Assembly: GCA_029259595.1 (NCBI GenBank)
Contig: JAJDEW010000014.1
Location: forward strand, 1-33,692
Source: Planctomycetota bacterium
GTDB lineage: Bacteria > Planctomycetota > UBA1135 > GCA-002686595
Length of the DNA: 33,692 nt
Direction: 5' to 3'
Every line of letters starts with the position of its first letter. Within the stretch, counting starts at the first letter, position 1. The translations under genes were made by a program, and so were the position numbers. Positions 15,883 through 23,097 of this stretch are shown here, one piece after another. The notes under the pieces were generated by a model. It worked only from the letters and a program-made list of their open reading frames with translations. It did not search any database and was not told the origin of the DNA.

Positions 15883-17616
15883 ATGAATACGACCCGCACC
15901 CTCCGCACGCCCGCCCGTTTCGCCGCTCTCCTGGCCTGCGCCGCCCTACCGGCGAGCTTGGGAGCCCCGCTCGGGGCCCAGGGCCTCCAGATCCAGCTCG
16001 AGCAGAAGGTCAGTGCGACGGCCGGCGGTTTCACCGGGACCCTCGACATCTTCGACTTCTTCGGCGCCTCGATCACCCCCGTGGGGGATCTGAACGGCGA
16101 CGGAGTTCCCGATCTGGCGGTCGGCGCACCGCGCGACGACGACGGGGGCACCACCGGGCTCTCGGGGCTCGGAGCCGTCTGGGTCCTGTTCCTGAACGCG
16201 AACGGGACCGTGGCGAGCCACCAGAAGATCAGCATGACCGAGGGCGGCTTCACCGGGCCGCTCGTGGCTCTGGACGACTTCGGCAGTGCCGTGGCCCAGA
16301 TCGGCGACCTCGATGGCGACGGCGTGACCGACCTCGCGGTCGGAGCGGCGGGAGACGACAGCGGGGGCATGGATCGCGGAGCCGTCTACGTCCTCTTCCT
16401 GAACACGGACGGCACCGTCAAGGCCGAGCAGAAGATCAGCTCGACCGTCGGTGGCTTCGGCGGAACCCTGGGCAACGGGGACCGCTTCGGCGGCGCGATC
16501 GTCGGCCTCGGTGACCTGGACGGCAACGGCGCCGAGGACATCGCCGTCGGGGCGCGCAGCTCGGACAACGGCGGCGCCGACCGCGGCGCGGTCCACATTC
16601 TCTTCCTGAACACGAACGGAACGGTCGCGAGCTCCGTGGAGCTGGCCTCCGGAGTCGGAGGCATGGCGGCGCTCGACAACTCCGACGCCTTCGGCAGCTC
16701 GCTCGCGATCCTCGACGACCTCGACGGCAGCGGCGTGATCGAGCTCGTCGTCGGTGCGATCGGCGACGACGACGGTGGCGCCGACCGCGGCGCGGCCTGG
16801 ATCCTCTTCCTCGACGCGACCGGCAACGCGACCAGCACGGCGAAAATCAGCTCGACAGTCGGCGGTTTCACCGGCCCCTTGGCCAACGCCGACCGCTTCG
16901 GATCCTCCGCTGCGAACATGGGCGACCTCGACTTCGACGGGATCCCCGACCTCGCCGTCGGGGCCGAAGAGGACGACGACGGCGGCCTGAACCGGGGCGC
17001 CGTCTGGGTGCTCTTCATGAACACCAACGGTACCGTGAAGGACAAGACGCTGTTCAGCTCGACCACCGGCGGCTTGGCCGGCCCGCTCGACAACGACGAC
17101 TTCTTCGGCAGCGCGGTGGCGGCCCTGGGCGACCTGAACGGCGACGGGCTGACGGACCTCACGGTCGGCGCGCGACTCGACGACGACGGCACGCTCGGTG
17201 CGGGTGCGATCTACAACCTGGTGCTCGTCCCCTCGGTCGACGCCTTCGTCACCTTCCGCAACGGCGGCAACTCGAATCCCGCCGGGTACGCCCAGGTCAA
17301 CGAGCCCCTGCTGGGGCAGAGCTGGCTGTCGACGATCGACATCGCGACGCCCGGCGCTGCGGCGAGCCTCATCGCGCTCAGCACCGGTGGAGCGACCTCC
17401 GGGGTCATGCTGAGTGGCTTCGTCAACGGCGAGCTCCTGACGCTCCCGCCGTTCTTGTCCTTCAACGTCTCTGTCGACGGCAACCACGCGGTTCCGATCC
17501 CGAGCGACCTGAACCTGCTCGGCGTGACGATCTTCACCCAGGGCGGAACGCTGACCGTCGGCCCGACCAGCGTGCAACTTCAGAACGCCCTCGACCTCAC
17601 GCTCGGGACTTTCTGA
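15883..17616 (+). CDS. Secreted FG-GAP repeat protein with shared C-terminal domain
   Basis: The 577-residue protein starts with a signal peptide (RFAALLACAALPASLGAPLGAQG). Six tandem FG-GAP/integrin-like repeats of about 70 residues follow (about residues 41-445). Each carries a DxNGDG or DxDGDG calcium-binding loop and ends in LAVGA (for example GDLNGDGVPDLAVGAP, GDLDGDGVTDLAVGA); the fourth, DDLDGSGVIELVVGA, is degenerate. They should fold as a calcium-dependent propeller. The last 130 residues form a separate beta domain with NLLGVTIFTQGG and the ending LQNALDLTLGTF, related to the ends of two other secreted proteins here. The ATG follows TTGCCACC with no Shine-Dalgarno sequence. The metalloprotease gene starts 27 bp downstream, suggesting co-transcription. 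Role is probably adhesion or surface structure; ligand unknown. Confidence 0.87.
   Translation: MNTTRTLRTPARFAALLACAALPASLGAPLGAQGLQIQLEQKVSATAGGFTGTLDIFDFFGASITPVGDLNGDGVPDLAVGAPRDDDGGTTGLSGLGAVWVLFLNANGTVASHQKISMTEGGFTGPLVALDDFGSAVAQIGDLDGDGVTDLAVGAAGDDSGGMDRGAVYVLFLNTDGTVKAEQKISSTVGGFGGTLGNGDRFGGAIVGLGDLDGNGAEDIAVGARSSDNGGADRGAVHILFLNTNGTVASSVELASGVGGMAALDNSDAFGSSLAILDDLDGSGVIELVVGAIGDDDGGADRGAAWILFLDATGNATSTAKISSTVGGFTGPLANADRFGSSAANMGDLDFDGIPDLAVGAEEDDDGGLNRGAVWVLFMNTNGTVKDKTLFSSTTGGLAGPLDNDDFFGSAVAALGDLNGDGLTDLTVGARLDDDGTLGAGAIYNLVLVPSVDAFVTFRNGGNSNPAGYAQVNEPLLGQSWLSTIDIATPGAAASLIALSTGGATSGVMLSGFVNGELLTLPPFLSFNVSVDGNHAVPIPSDLNLLGVTIFTQGGTLTVGPTSVQLQNALDLTLGTF
16003..17220 (+). repeat. 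Six tandem FG-GAP coding units of about 200-220 bp
   Basis: Within the FG-GAP gene, related units recur with starts near 16003, 16222, 16429, 16636, 16837 and 17044, so spacing is about 201-219 bp. Each encodes QKIS-like, then GGFTG, then D-F/R-FG, then GDLDGDG and finally RGAVWVLFLNTNGTV. Similarity is visible in DNA as well as protein (recurrent GGCGG-TTCACCGG and CTCTTCCTGAACAC blocks), which suggests internal duplication with subsequent divergence. Confidence 0.8.
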
Positions 17617-17643
17617 GCCACCCTCGCGGGTGAGGAATTCCAC

Positions 17644-19275
17644 GTGCGTGCGTTCGTTTCCGACCTGGGACGCTTCGTAGCCACCGCGCTCGGCCTGGCC
17701 GCGGCCGCTGCGGCACAGGACACCGCCTTCGACTGTGCCTTCGAGCCCGTCGAAGCCTGGGTCCCGCGCTGGGAGGCAGCCCTGGCACGCGGCGCCGTGC
17801 AGCGCCCGGAACGCCCGGCGCTCCTGCCCGCGGGCCGAACGAGCGCGAATTCCGGATCGTCGAGCGTGTTCTCGACGGACCACGTCTTTCCGTTCGAGGA
17901 CGCGGACGGGCTCCTGCTCACGGACTTCTCGGACTTCGAGGCGGTCGAGTTGATGCGCGACGGAGCCAACGCCGTGCTCGCGAACTTCGGCGACGAGTTC
18001 GACTTCGTCGGTTTCTTCACGAACTTCCAGCCGCACCACACGATCGGGACCGCCTTCTACCGCGGGATCCGCAACGACGTGCTCGGGATTCGCGACCCGA
18101 ACGGTCAACCCGGTGAGCTCTTCGACTACCACCGCTTGCTCGGTCTCGACGGCGAGCGCATTCAGGGCCTGCTCATGCTCTGGGACATCAACGGCACGAA
18201 CTGGAAGCCGGGGGACGGGCCGGGGACGCAAGGAACGCGGCTCGCACTGAATCACGAGTTCGGACACCGCTTCGTTTGCTTCCTGCCGCCGCTGGCCGGT
18301 GGCCGCGCTCTCCAGGGGCTCGGAGCCGGTGGCTGCGGCACGCCTTCGCATTGGAATCGCAGCGTCGACGGAGGGGGATCCGCGATGCAGCTCCCGGACT
18401 GGGTCGGTTCGAACCCGGCCCAGCTGACGCCCGGTCTTCTGCGCTTCAACACGGACTCGCGCCGCCTCTACAGTCCGACGGACCTGTACCTGATGGGGTT
18501 CTTCTCGCCGGCGGAGATGGACGCGACGAATACTCAGCTGCGCTACATGGACGGCTACGATTGCACGGGGACGACGCACACCGGCGGAACGACCTCGTTC
18601 AGCTCGCAGGACGTCATCGCCGTCGCGGGCGACCGCGTGCCGGACTGGATGAGCTCGCCCAAGCACTTCCGTACGGCGTGGGTGATGATTCACCTCCCCG
18701 GCGACCCGCCTGCGACGGAAGAGCTGGAGAAGGTCGTCGGCATCCTCGTGCAACAGTCGCAGGACTACAGCCTCGCGACCTACGGCCGGGGTTCCATGCG
18801 GCACGTGCTGTACGAGGATGGTGACGACGTCCAACCCTACGGCTGCGGCGTGAACCCGGACGCGAGCCTCGTCCATCTGGGCGGACGGCCCTCGGTCACC
18901 GTGCCGCTCGTGCTGGGCGTCGACAATCCGCTCGGTACGCAGAGCCCCGGCTCCCTGCCCTTCGTCGCGCTCTCTCTCGCGCCGGCCAACGGCTATCCGT
19001 GCGGACCGCGGATCCCCGGCATGGGCATGTCGGCGGTCGGGGCGCCGGGCGAGCTCTTGATCGATCCGTCACCGGCCAACCTGCAGAAGCCCTACTACCT
19101 GAACAGTGCCTGGCTAGGTCCCGGGCAGCCCCAGCCGATCGCGATCCGCATCCCGCCGCTGCCGGAGCTGATCGGGACGGTGCTCTACGCCCAGGGGGTC
19201 TTGATCGACCGCTTCTTACCGCCAGGGACGGGCTTTCAGCTGACCGGAGCCATGCGGCTCACGATCGGTCCCTGA
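17644..19275 (+). CDS. Secreted zinc metalloprotease-like protein (HExxH) with shared C-terminal domain
   Basis: The 543-residue protein has a signal-like N-terminus (VATALGLAAAAAAQ). The catalytic domain contains LNHEFGHRFVCF (zinc ligands H204, H208; general base E205), then SHWNRSVDGGGSAMQ with His236 as a possible third ligand, then RRLYSPTDLYLMGFFSPAEM. This resembles a gluzincin/metzincin-like extracellular protease, but I cannot name the MEROPS family. From about residue 398 the C-terminal domain begins with GCGVNPDASL and includes NGYPCG, PELIGTVLYAQG and the ending TGAMRLTIGP. It matches the end of the 1011-residue protein at 27434 closely. The GTG start (17644) has GAGGAA about 8 bp upstream and lies just after the FG-GAP gene. 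Confidence 0.78.
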   Translation: MRAFVSDLGRFVATALGLAAAAAAQDTAFDCAFEPVEAWVPRWEAALARGAVQRPERPALLPAGRTSANSGSSSVFSTDHVFPFEDADGLLLTDFSDFEAVELMRDGANAVLANFGDEFDFVGFFTNFQPHHTIGTAFYRGIRNDVLGIRDPNGQPGELFDYHRLLGLDGERIQGLLMLWDINGTNWKPGDGPGTQGTRLALNHEFGHRFVCFLPPLAGGRALQGLGAGGCGTPSHWNRSVDGGGSAMQLPDWVGSNPAQLTPGLLRFNTDSRRLYSPTDLYLMGFFSPAEMDATNTQLRYMDGYDCTGTTHTGGTTSFSSQDVIAVAGDRVPDWMSSPKHFRTAWVMIHLPGDPPATEELEKVVGILVQQSQDYSLATYGRGSMRHVLYEDGDDVQPYGCGVNPDASLVHLGGRPSVTVPLVLGVDNPLGTQSPGSLPFVALSLAPANGYPCGPRIPGMGMSAVGAPGELLIDPSPANLQKPYYLNSAWLGPGQPQPIAIRIPPLPELIGTVLYAQGVLIDRFLPPGTGFQLTGAMRLTIGP

Positions 19276-19304
19276 AGGGCTGGGCTGCCCGCGGGTCGGG
19301 CCCT

Positions 19305-19784
19305 ATGCTGCTCGGCATGCAGGGACTGGAACAGACGCTCGTCGGTGTGAACGAGCTCGTCTTCGTGTGTTCGGGCAACATGGTGCGCAGCGCTTTCGCC
19401 GAGCTCTACGCACGCCACCGGGGCATCGCGATCCCGGTCTCGTCCTTGGCGACGACCTACCGCAACGACGGGCTCTTTCCCGAGACGCGTGCCGCGTTGC
19501 TCGCGCGGGGCGTGAGCGAGGTCGCGATCGACGCCTTCCAGCCGACGCACGTGGATGACTGCAAGCGGTCCTTCGGTCCGGGGGAGCTGGCGCTCGTCAT
19601 GACGCAACAGCACCGCCTGGTGCTCAGCAAGCGCTTTCCGCGCGCCGAGCTCTTGAATTGCGTGCTGGGCTCCGAGGACGGCATCCTGGACCCGGTGCTC
19701 GAGGGCGCGTCCTTCGAGGCGACGTTCCGCCGCATCGCGGCCTGCGTGGACGTGCTCACGCTGCACTTCACGCGGCCGGCCTGA
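19305..19784 (+). CDS. Low-molecular-weight protein-tyrosine-phosphatase-family protein
   Basis: The 159-residue protein carries the phosphatase P-loop VFVCSGNMVRSAFAEL, a C-x5-R-S loop with nucleophile Cys22 and Arg28 near the N-terminus. It also has the distal Asp-Pro (ILDPV, Asp129) that acts as general acid in this family. Length fits. It would dephosphorylate tyrosine-phosphorylated proteins in the cytoplasm, or act as a related arsenate reductase; the sequence does not decide. In Gram-negative bacteria such enzymes often accompany tyrosine kinases of exopolysaccharide export, but no such kinase is here. Two in-frame ATGs (19305, 19317) are possible. It starts 29 bp after the metalloprotease gene, so read-through is likely, and it is convergent with the gene at 19797. 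Confidence 0.85.
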   Translation: MLLGMQGLEQTLVGVNELVFVCSGNMVRSAFAELYARHRGIAIPVSSLATTYRNDGLFPETRAALLARGVSEVAIDAFQPTHVDDCKRSFGPGELALVMTQQHRLVLSKRFPRAELLNCVLGSEDGILDPVLEGASFEATFRRIAACVDVLTLHFTRPA

Positions 19785-19796
19785 GCGCTACGTCCG

Positions 19797-20171
19797 TCAG
19801 TCGTCCAGCGCCATCAGGGTCTGTTCGTCGCGCAGCGGCTGAAAGCGGTGGCAGCCACAATCTCGACAGGGCGGCAGGAGCGGCGAGAGGTGCAAGTACG
19901 CGACCTCGTACGCGCGCGAGTCGTAGAGCAGCGGCTCCGCGACCTTGCCCTGGCCGCCCCGGCGGCGTACCCCGATCAATTGCTGGAGGCTGGAGGTCAG
20001 GGGCAGCCAGACGTAGTTCGAGCAGAAGAACGACATCGTCCCGTCGTCCGCGATCGCGCGCGCTTCTTCTTCGAGCGGGCCCAGCCCGGGCTCCAGCTCG
20101 ACCAGCTCCTCCCAGGTCGTCACGGCTTCGTCCATCGCCTGAGTATCGGTCTCCGCCAGCGGAGGACGCAT
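19797..20171 (-). CDS. Small protein with a C-terminal Cys motif, function unknown
   Basis: The 124-residue protein has no signal or membrane segment. It has an acidic helical N-terminal part (EAVTTWEELVELEPGLGPLEEEA), a central ADDGTMSFFCSNYVWLPL, then LLYDSRAYEVAYLHLSPLL, and a terminal CRDCGCHRF that could bind metal. I do not recognise the family. ATG at 20171 is used; a second in-frame ATG at 20135 would give 112 residues, and neither has a clear ribosome-binding site. It lies 62 bp after the methyltransferase gene on the same strand and is convergent with the phosphatase gene (12 bp). Codon use and protein-like composition support it as real. Confidence 0.6.
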   Translation of the reverse strand: MRPPLAETDTQAMDEAVTTWEELVELEPGLGPLEEEARAIADDGTMSFFCSNYVWLPLTSSLQQLIGVRRRGGQGKVAEPLLYDSRAYEVAYLHLSPLLPPCRDCGCHRFQPLRDEQTLMALDD

Positions 20172-20233
20172 TCAAAAGTGGGCGAAAGTACCGCGGCGCC
20201 CGCTCGACGGCAGAGGGACGAGCCCGGCAAGGC

Positions 20234-21022
20234 TCAGCGGCGACGGAGAACGAGCACGCAGTCCATCTGCTCGTCGTCGAGCTCGCGTTCGCTACCCAGC
20301 TCGTAGGTGAAGTCGTAGGTCGTGACGTGTTCGAGGTCCCCGACCGATCGCAGCAACCGGCGTAGCTGGGCCGCGTCATAGGTTCGGAACATCCAGCTGG
20401 TCTCGAGCCGCTTCTCTTCGCCGTCTTCCTGGACGATGAGGCGCGAGCGGACCTTTTCCAGGCGCCTTCTCGAGTCCGGCGGCCAGGACTGGATGTTGCA
20501 GACGACCTTGGTCCCGCCGCGTTCGGCCACCCAACGCTCGCGCACCCTGCGATCGTAGCCGTATTCGGTGAGGTGCACGCCGAGGACGTAGATGCCGCCC
20601 TTCTTCAGCGACCGCGCGACGCACTCGAGATGGCTGCGCGCGCTGCGCTCGTCCAGAAGGTACTTGAACGTGCTGACGAAGCAGTGGGCCAGGTCGAAGC
20701 GCTCTCGGAACCGAAAGTCCTCCATGCGGCCGGATACGAGGCGCGCTTGCAGTCCGCGCGACTTCAGGCGCTGGCGTGCATAGGCGAGCATCTCTTCGGA
20801 GAGATCGAAGCCCGTGACGCGCTGGCCGCGCTCGGCGAGTTCGGCGACCAGTCGTCCGCTTCCGCAGGCCGGCTCCAGGACGGCACGCCCGCGGCTTCGT
20901 CCGTGCCGTTCCCGCATCGCCTCCAGGAAGTCGGCCTCCTTGGCCGTATCCTCGTCGAAGACGATGTCGTAGTAGCGGGGGGTGTCGTACCAGTCGGTGG
21001 AGGAGAAGCTCGTCGTGCCCAT
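20234..21022 (-). CDS. Class I SAM-dependent methyltransferase
   Basis: The 262-residue enzyme shows the Rossmann methyltransferase core. Motif I is VLEPACGSGRLVAEL (E50, G54, G56), the ribose-binding region is VTGFDLSEEMLAYARQRL, then FDLAHCFVSTFKYL (motif II region) and LKKGGIYVLGVHL (motif III). The N-terminus WYDTPRYYDIVFDED resembles small-molecule methyltransferases that bind substrate through an N-terminal helix. Substrate unknown. ATG at 21022 is chosen because the protein begins with the usual pre-domain helix; a GTG at 21064 would add 14 residues. It follows the small membrane protein gene by 66 bp on the same strand and may belong to the oxidoreductase operon. Confidence 0.83.
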   Translation of the reverse strand: MGTTSFSSTDWYDTPRYYDIVFDEDTAKEADFLEAMRERHGRSRGRAVLEPACGSGRLVAELAERGQRVTGFDLSEEMLAYARQRLKSRGLQARLVSGRMEDFRFRERFDLAHCFVSTFKYLLDERSARSHLECVARSLKKGGIYVLGVHLTEYGYDRRVRERWVAERGGTKVVCNIQSWPPDSRRRLEKVRSRLIVQEDGEEKRLETSWMFRTYDAAQLRRLLRSVGDLEHVTTYDFTYELGSERELDDEQMDCVLVLRRR

Positions 21023-21088
21023 GGAATGCGCATGGTCGCCGATGAGCCGACAGGCTTCCAGCACGAGCTCGCGCCGCGCGCGAAGCGC

Positions 21089-21454
21089 TCAGAAGCCCTT
21101 GCGGCCGAAGCCGCCTTCCCAGCGGGACCCCACGCTGTCGCGTGAGCCTTCCTTCTGGCGCTCGAAGGCGTTCGGCCGGTGCGAGCGCCGGCTCTCGGCC
21201 CGGAAGCCCGGTACGAACCACTCGTCGCGCGCCCACGGCGAGGCCTCGTCGTGCGAGCGGGGCAGGCGCTTCGCGATCGCATCGAGTCCGGCCGCTTGTC
21301 GGCGCCCAGAGCGATTCTTCTCGAGCTCGAGCAGGATCTCGTCGTGGGCGGGATCGGCGGCATCCCAGGCGTCCGGGAGGAAGATGCGGAGGATCTCTGC
21401 GACGAAGGGGGCAGCGATGATCACGACCAGGATCTTCAGGAACAGGACGTCCAC
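21089..21454 (-). CDS. Small single-span membrane protein with basic tail
   Basis: The 121-residue protein has one hydrophobic N-terminal segment (LFLKILVVIIAAPFVAEILRIF, split here at about residues 4-25). A soluble tail rich in Arg/Glu/Ser follows (EILLELEKNRSGRRQAAG, then WARDEWFVPGFRAESRRS). No family recognised. The GTG at 21452-21454 is chosen because the membrane segment starts right after it; the frame extends upstream without domain character. It lies 86 bp after the second PYROXD2-like gene on the same strand. A second small membrane protein of almost the same size stands at the other end of the operon (25953-26315), though the two are not obviously homologous. Confidence 0.62.
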   Translation of the reverse strand: MDVLFLKILVVIIAAPFVAEILRIFLPDAWDAADPAHDEILLELEKNRSGRRQAAGLDAIAKRLPRSHDEASPWARDEWFVPGFRAESRRSHRPNAFERQKEGSRDSVGSRWEGGFGRKGF

Positions 21455-21540
21455 TCTGACCTGTTCGGAACGGGGACCCGCGTTTCTCGATCGAACTCGT
21501 CGGAAAGCGGTCGGATGCCGAAGCGCTTGCGGGCGCGGAC

Positions 21541-23097
21541 TCAGGAGGACAGCACGGCCCGCGCTCCCAGCACGCCGGCACCGCCGAAGAGATTTCCGCC
21601 CGGGTGGGAAGACGAGCCCGCCAGGAAAAGGCCCGCGAGCGGCGTCCGGTAGCGCGCGAGCGCAGCCGAAGGCCGCTGGATCCAGAGCTGGTCGAGGTTG
21701 AGCTCGCCACCCAGGAGGTGTCCGCCCCGCAGCCCGTAGTTCGCGGCCAGGTCCGAGGGCAGGAGCAGTTCGTGTCCCACGACCGAGCTGCGCAGGCCGG
21801 GAGCCAGGTGCTCGAGGCCGACCCAGACGCTCTCGAGCAGCGTCTCGCGCGCAGCGTCGGTCCAACCGCCCTGCACGTCGAACGGAACACCGTGGATGTG
21901 CACCGACAGGGTCGCCTTGCCCGCCGGCGCGGCCTGCGGGTCGATGCGGCTGGCGACGACGACGTCGAGCCAGGGGGCGCTCGGGACATCGGAGTACTTG
22001 AGCGCATCGGCGGCGAGCTCGAGCTCGTCGAGCTGGCTCGCGCTGATGGCGCGCACGAGCGACACGTCGTCCGTTCCACGGAAGGCGGGCTCGCTAGAAC
22101 AGGCCAGCGAGAGGGAAGCGATCCCGCCCCGCGTGCGCCACTGGCGCGCCGCGCGACCGAGCTGGTCGGAGGAGTGGGGGAAGGGCAGAAGGTCGACGAA
22201 GGTCGTCGCCGGATCGAGCGTCGAGACCACGGTGCGCGCGTCGAGCGACTCTCCGCCTGCGAGCAGGGCGCCGCGCACGGAGCCGGCCTCGACGCGGAGC
22301 TCGCGCACCCCTTGTCCCAGGAGGAACTCGACGCCCGCGCGCCGCGCGCTGTCCGCCAGGGCTCCTGCGAGGGCGGCGCCGCCCCCGACGGGCTCGCGTT
22401 CGAGCGTGCAGGCGCGCAAGAGGACGAGCCCGGCGGTTCCCGGGGCGCGCGGTCCGTGCACGGAACCGGCCAGCGCGGGGGCCGCGAGGACCGCGCGCAG
22501 GCCCGGGTGCGCGATGTGCTCGCCGAGCCAATCGGAGGCCGGCGACGGAATGACGCGCAACAGCTCGAGCATGTCGCGGTCACCGAGGCGACGGAGGCGG
22601 ACGGCTTTCTGCGCGAGCGCGAAGAGCTCGCGCTTGGACGGCGTGAAGAGCTCGGGCACCGGCTCGTCGAGGATCTCCAGCGCGAGCGATCGGACGCGCT
22701 CGATGAATCCGAAGAGGCGCGCGAGACCGTCGGTGTCGGCAGCGTGCGAACCGAGCGCCGCATGCCAGCCGTCCTCGCCGCGGGCGAAGCGCAGTCCGCG
22801 CGCCTCCGGATCCTCCACCGGCGGCGGGACCCAGAGCGCGGTCTCCTTCTCGTTCCAGGCCAACCCGGCGCTGGCCAGGTCGAGCCCCGCGCACAACGCG
22901 CGCCGCGTCGCGCCGAGCTCGTGCAGGAGCCCGGGAACGCTGTGGTCGGCGTGGAACGTGCGCCGCGCGCAAACCCCGCCCGGCTGTTCGAGCGCGTCGA
23001 TGCAGGCCACGGCCCGCCCCGCCTGGGCCAGCGTCGCGGCGGCTGCGAGCCCTTCGAGGCCCGCGCCGAGGACCAGGGCGTCATAGCGCTTCGTCAC
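21541..23097 (-). CDS. PYROXD2/phytoene-desaturase-like FAD oxidoreductase, second copy
   Basis: The 518-residue flavoprotein has an N-terminal Rossmann dinucleotide site (LVLGAGLEGLAAAATLAQAG, then the acidic end of strand 2 in ACIDALEQPGG). It closes with LFLAGSSSHPGGNLFGGAGV, the C-terminal FAD-contact motif of this family. A middle substrate-domain segment (YGLRGGHLLGGELNLDQLW) parallels the neighbouring protein's FGLSEGNIFHGELSLEQLA, so the two are paralogues. Automated annotation may call it phytoene desaturase, but the pairing and motifs fit PYROXD2-type enzymes better. The start is GTG (23095-23097), overlapping the upstream stop (GTGA, 23094-23097). Its N-terminal region is more diverged than that of its partner, so substrate or activity may differ. 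Confidence 0.82.
   Translation of the reverse strand: MTKRYDALVLGAGLEGLAAAATLAQAGRAVACIDALEQPGGVCARRTFHADHSVPGLLHELGATRRALCAGLDLASAGLAWNEKETALWVPPPVEDPEARGLRFARGEDGWHAALGSHAADTDGLARLFGFIERVRSLALEILDEPVPELFTPSKRELFALAQKAVRLRRLGDRDMLELLRVIPSPASDWLGEHIAHPGLRAVLAAPALAGSVHGPRAPGTAGLVLLRACTLEREPVGGGAALAGALADSARRAGVEFLLGQGVRELRVEAGSVRGALLAGGESLDARTVVSTLDPATTFVDLLPFPHSSDQLGRAARQWRTRGGIASLSLACSSEPAFRGTDDVSLVRAISASQLDELELAADALKYSDVPSAPWLDVVVASRIDPQAAPAGKATLSVHIHGVPFDVQGGWTDAARETLLESVWVGLEHLAPGLRSSVVGHELLLPSDLAANYGLRGGHLLGGELNLDQLWIQRPSAALARYRTPLAGLFLAGSSSHPGGNLFGGAGVLGARAVLSS

Noticed and set aside
16003..17220. Possible CRISPR-like periodic repeat
   Set aside because: The period is about 207 bp, entirely coding, with FG-GAP protein structure and no spacers.
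15946..18876. 976-residue open frame on the minus strand
   Set aside because: Runs antisense through the FG-GAP and metalloprotease genes. The Val/Glu/Arg-rich repeats simply mirror FG-GAP codons.
20376..23084. 902-residue open frame on the minus strand
   Set aside because: Ser/Arg/Pro-rich frame-shifted reading of the second PYROXD2-like gene and its downstream genes.
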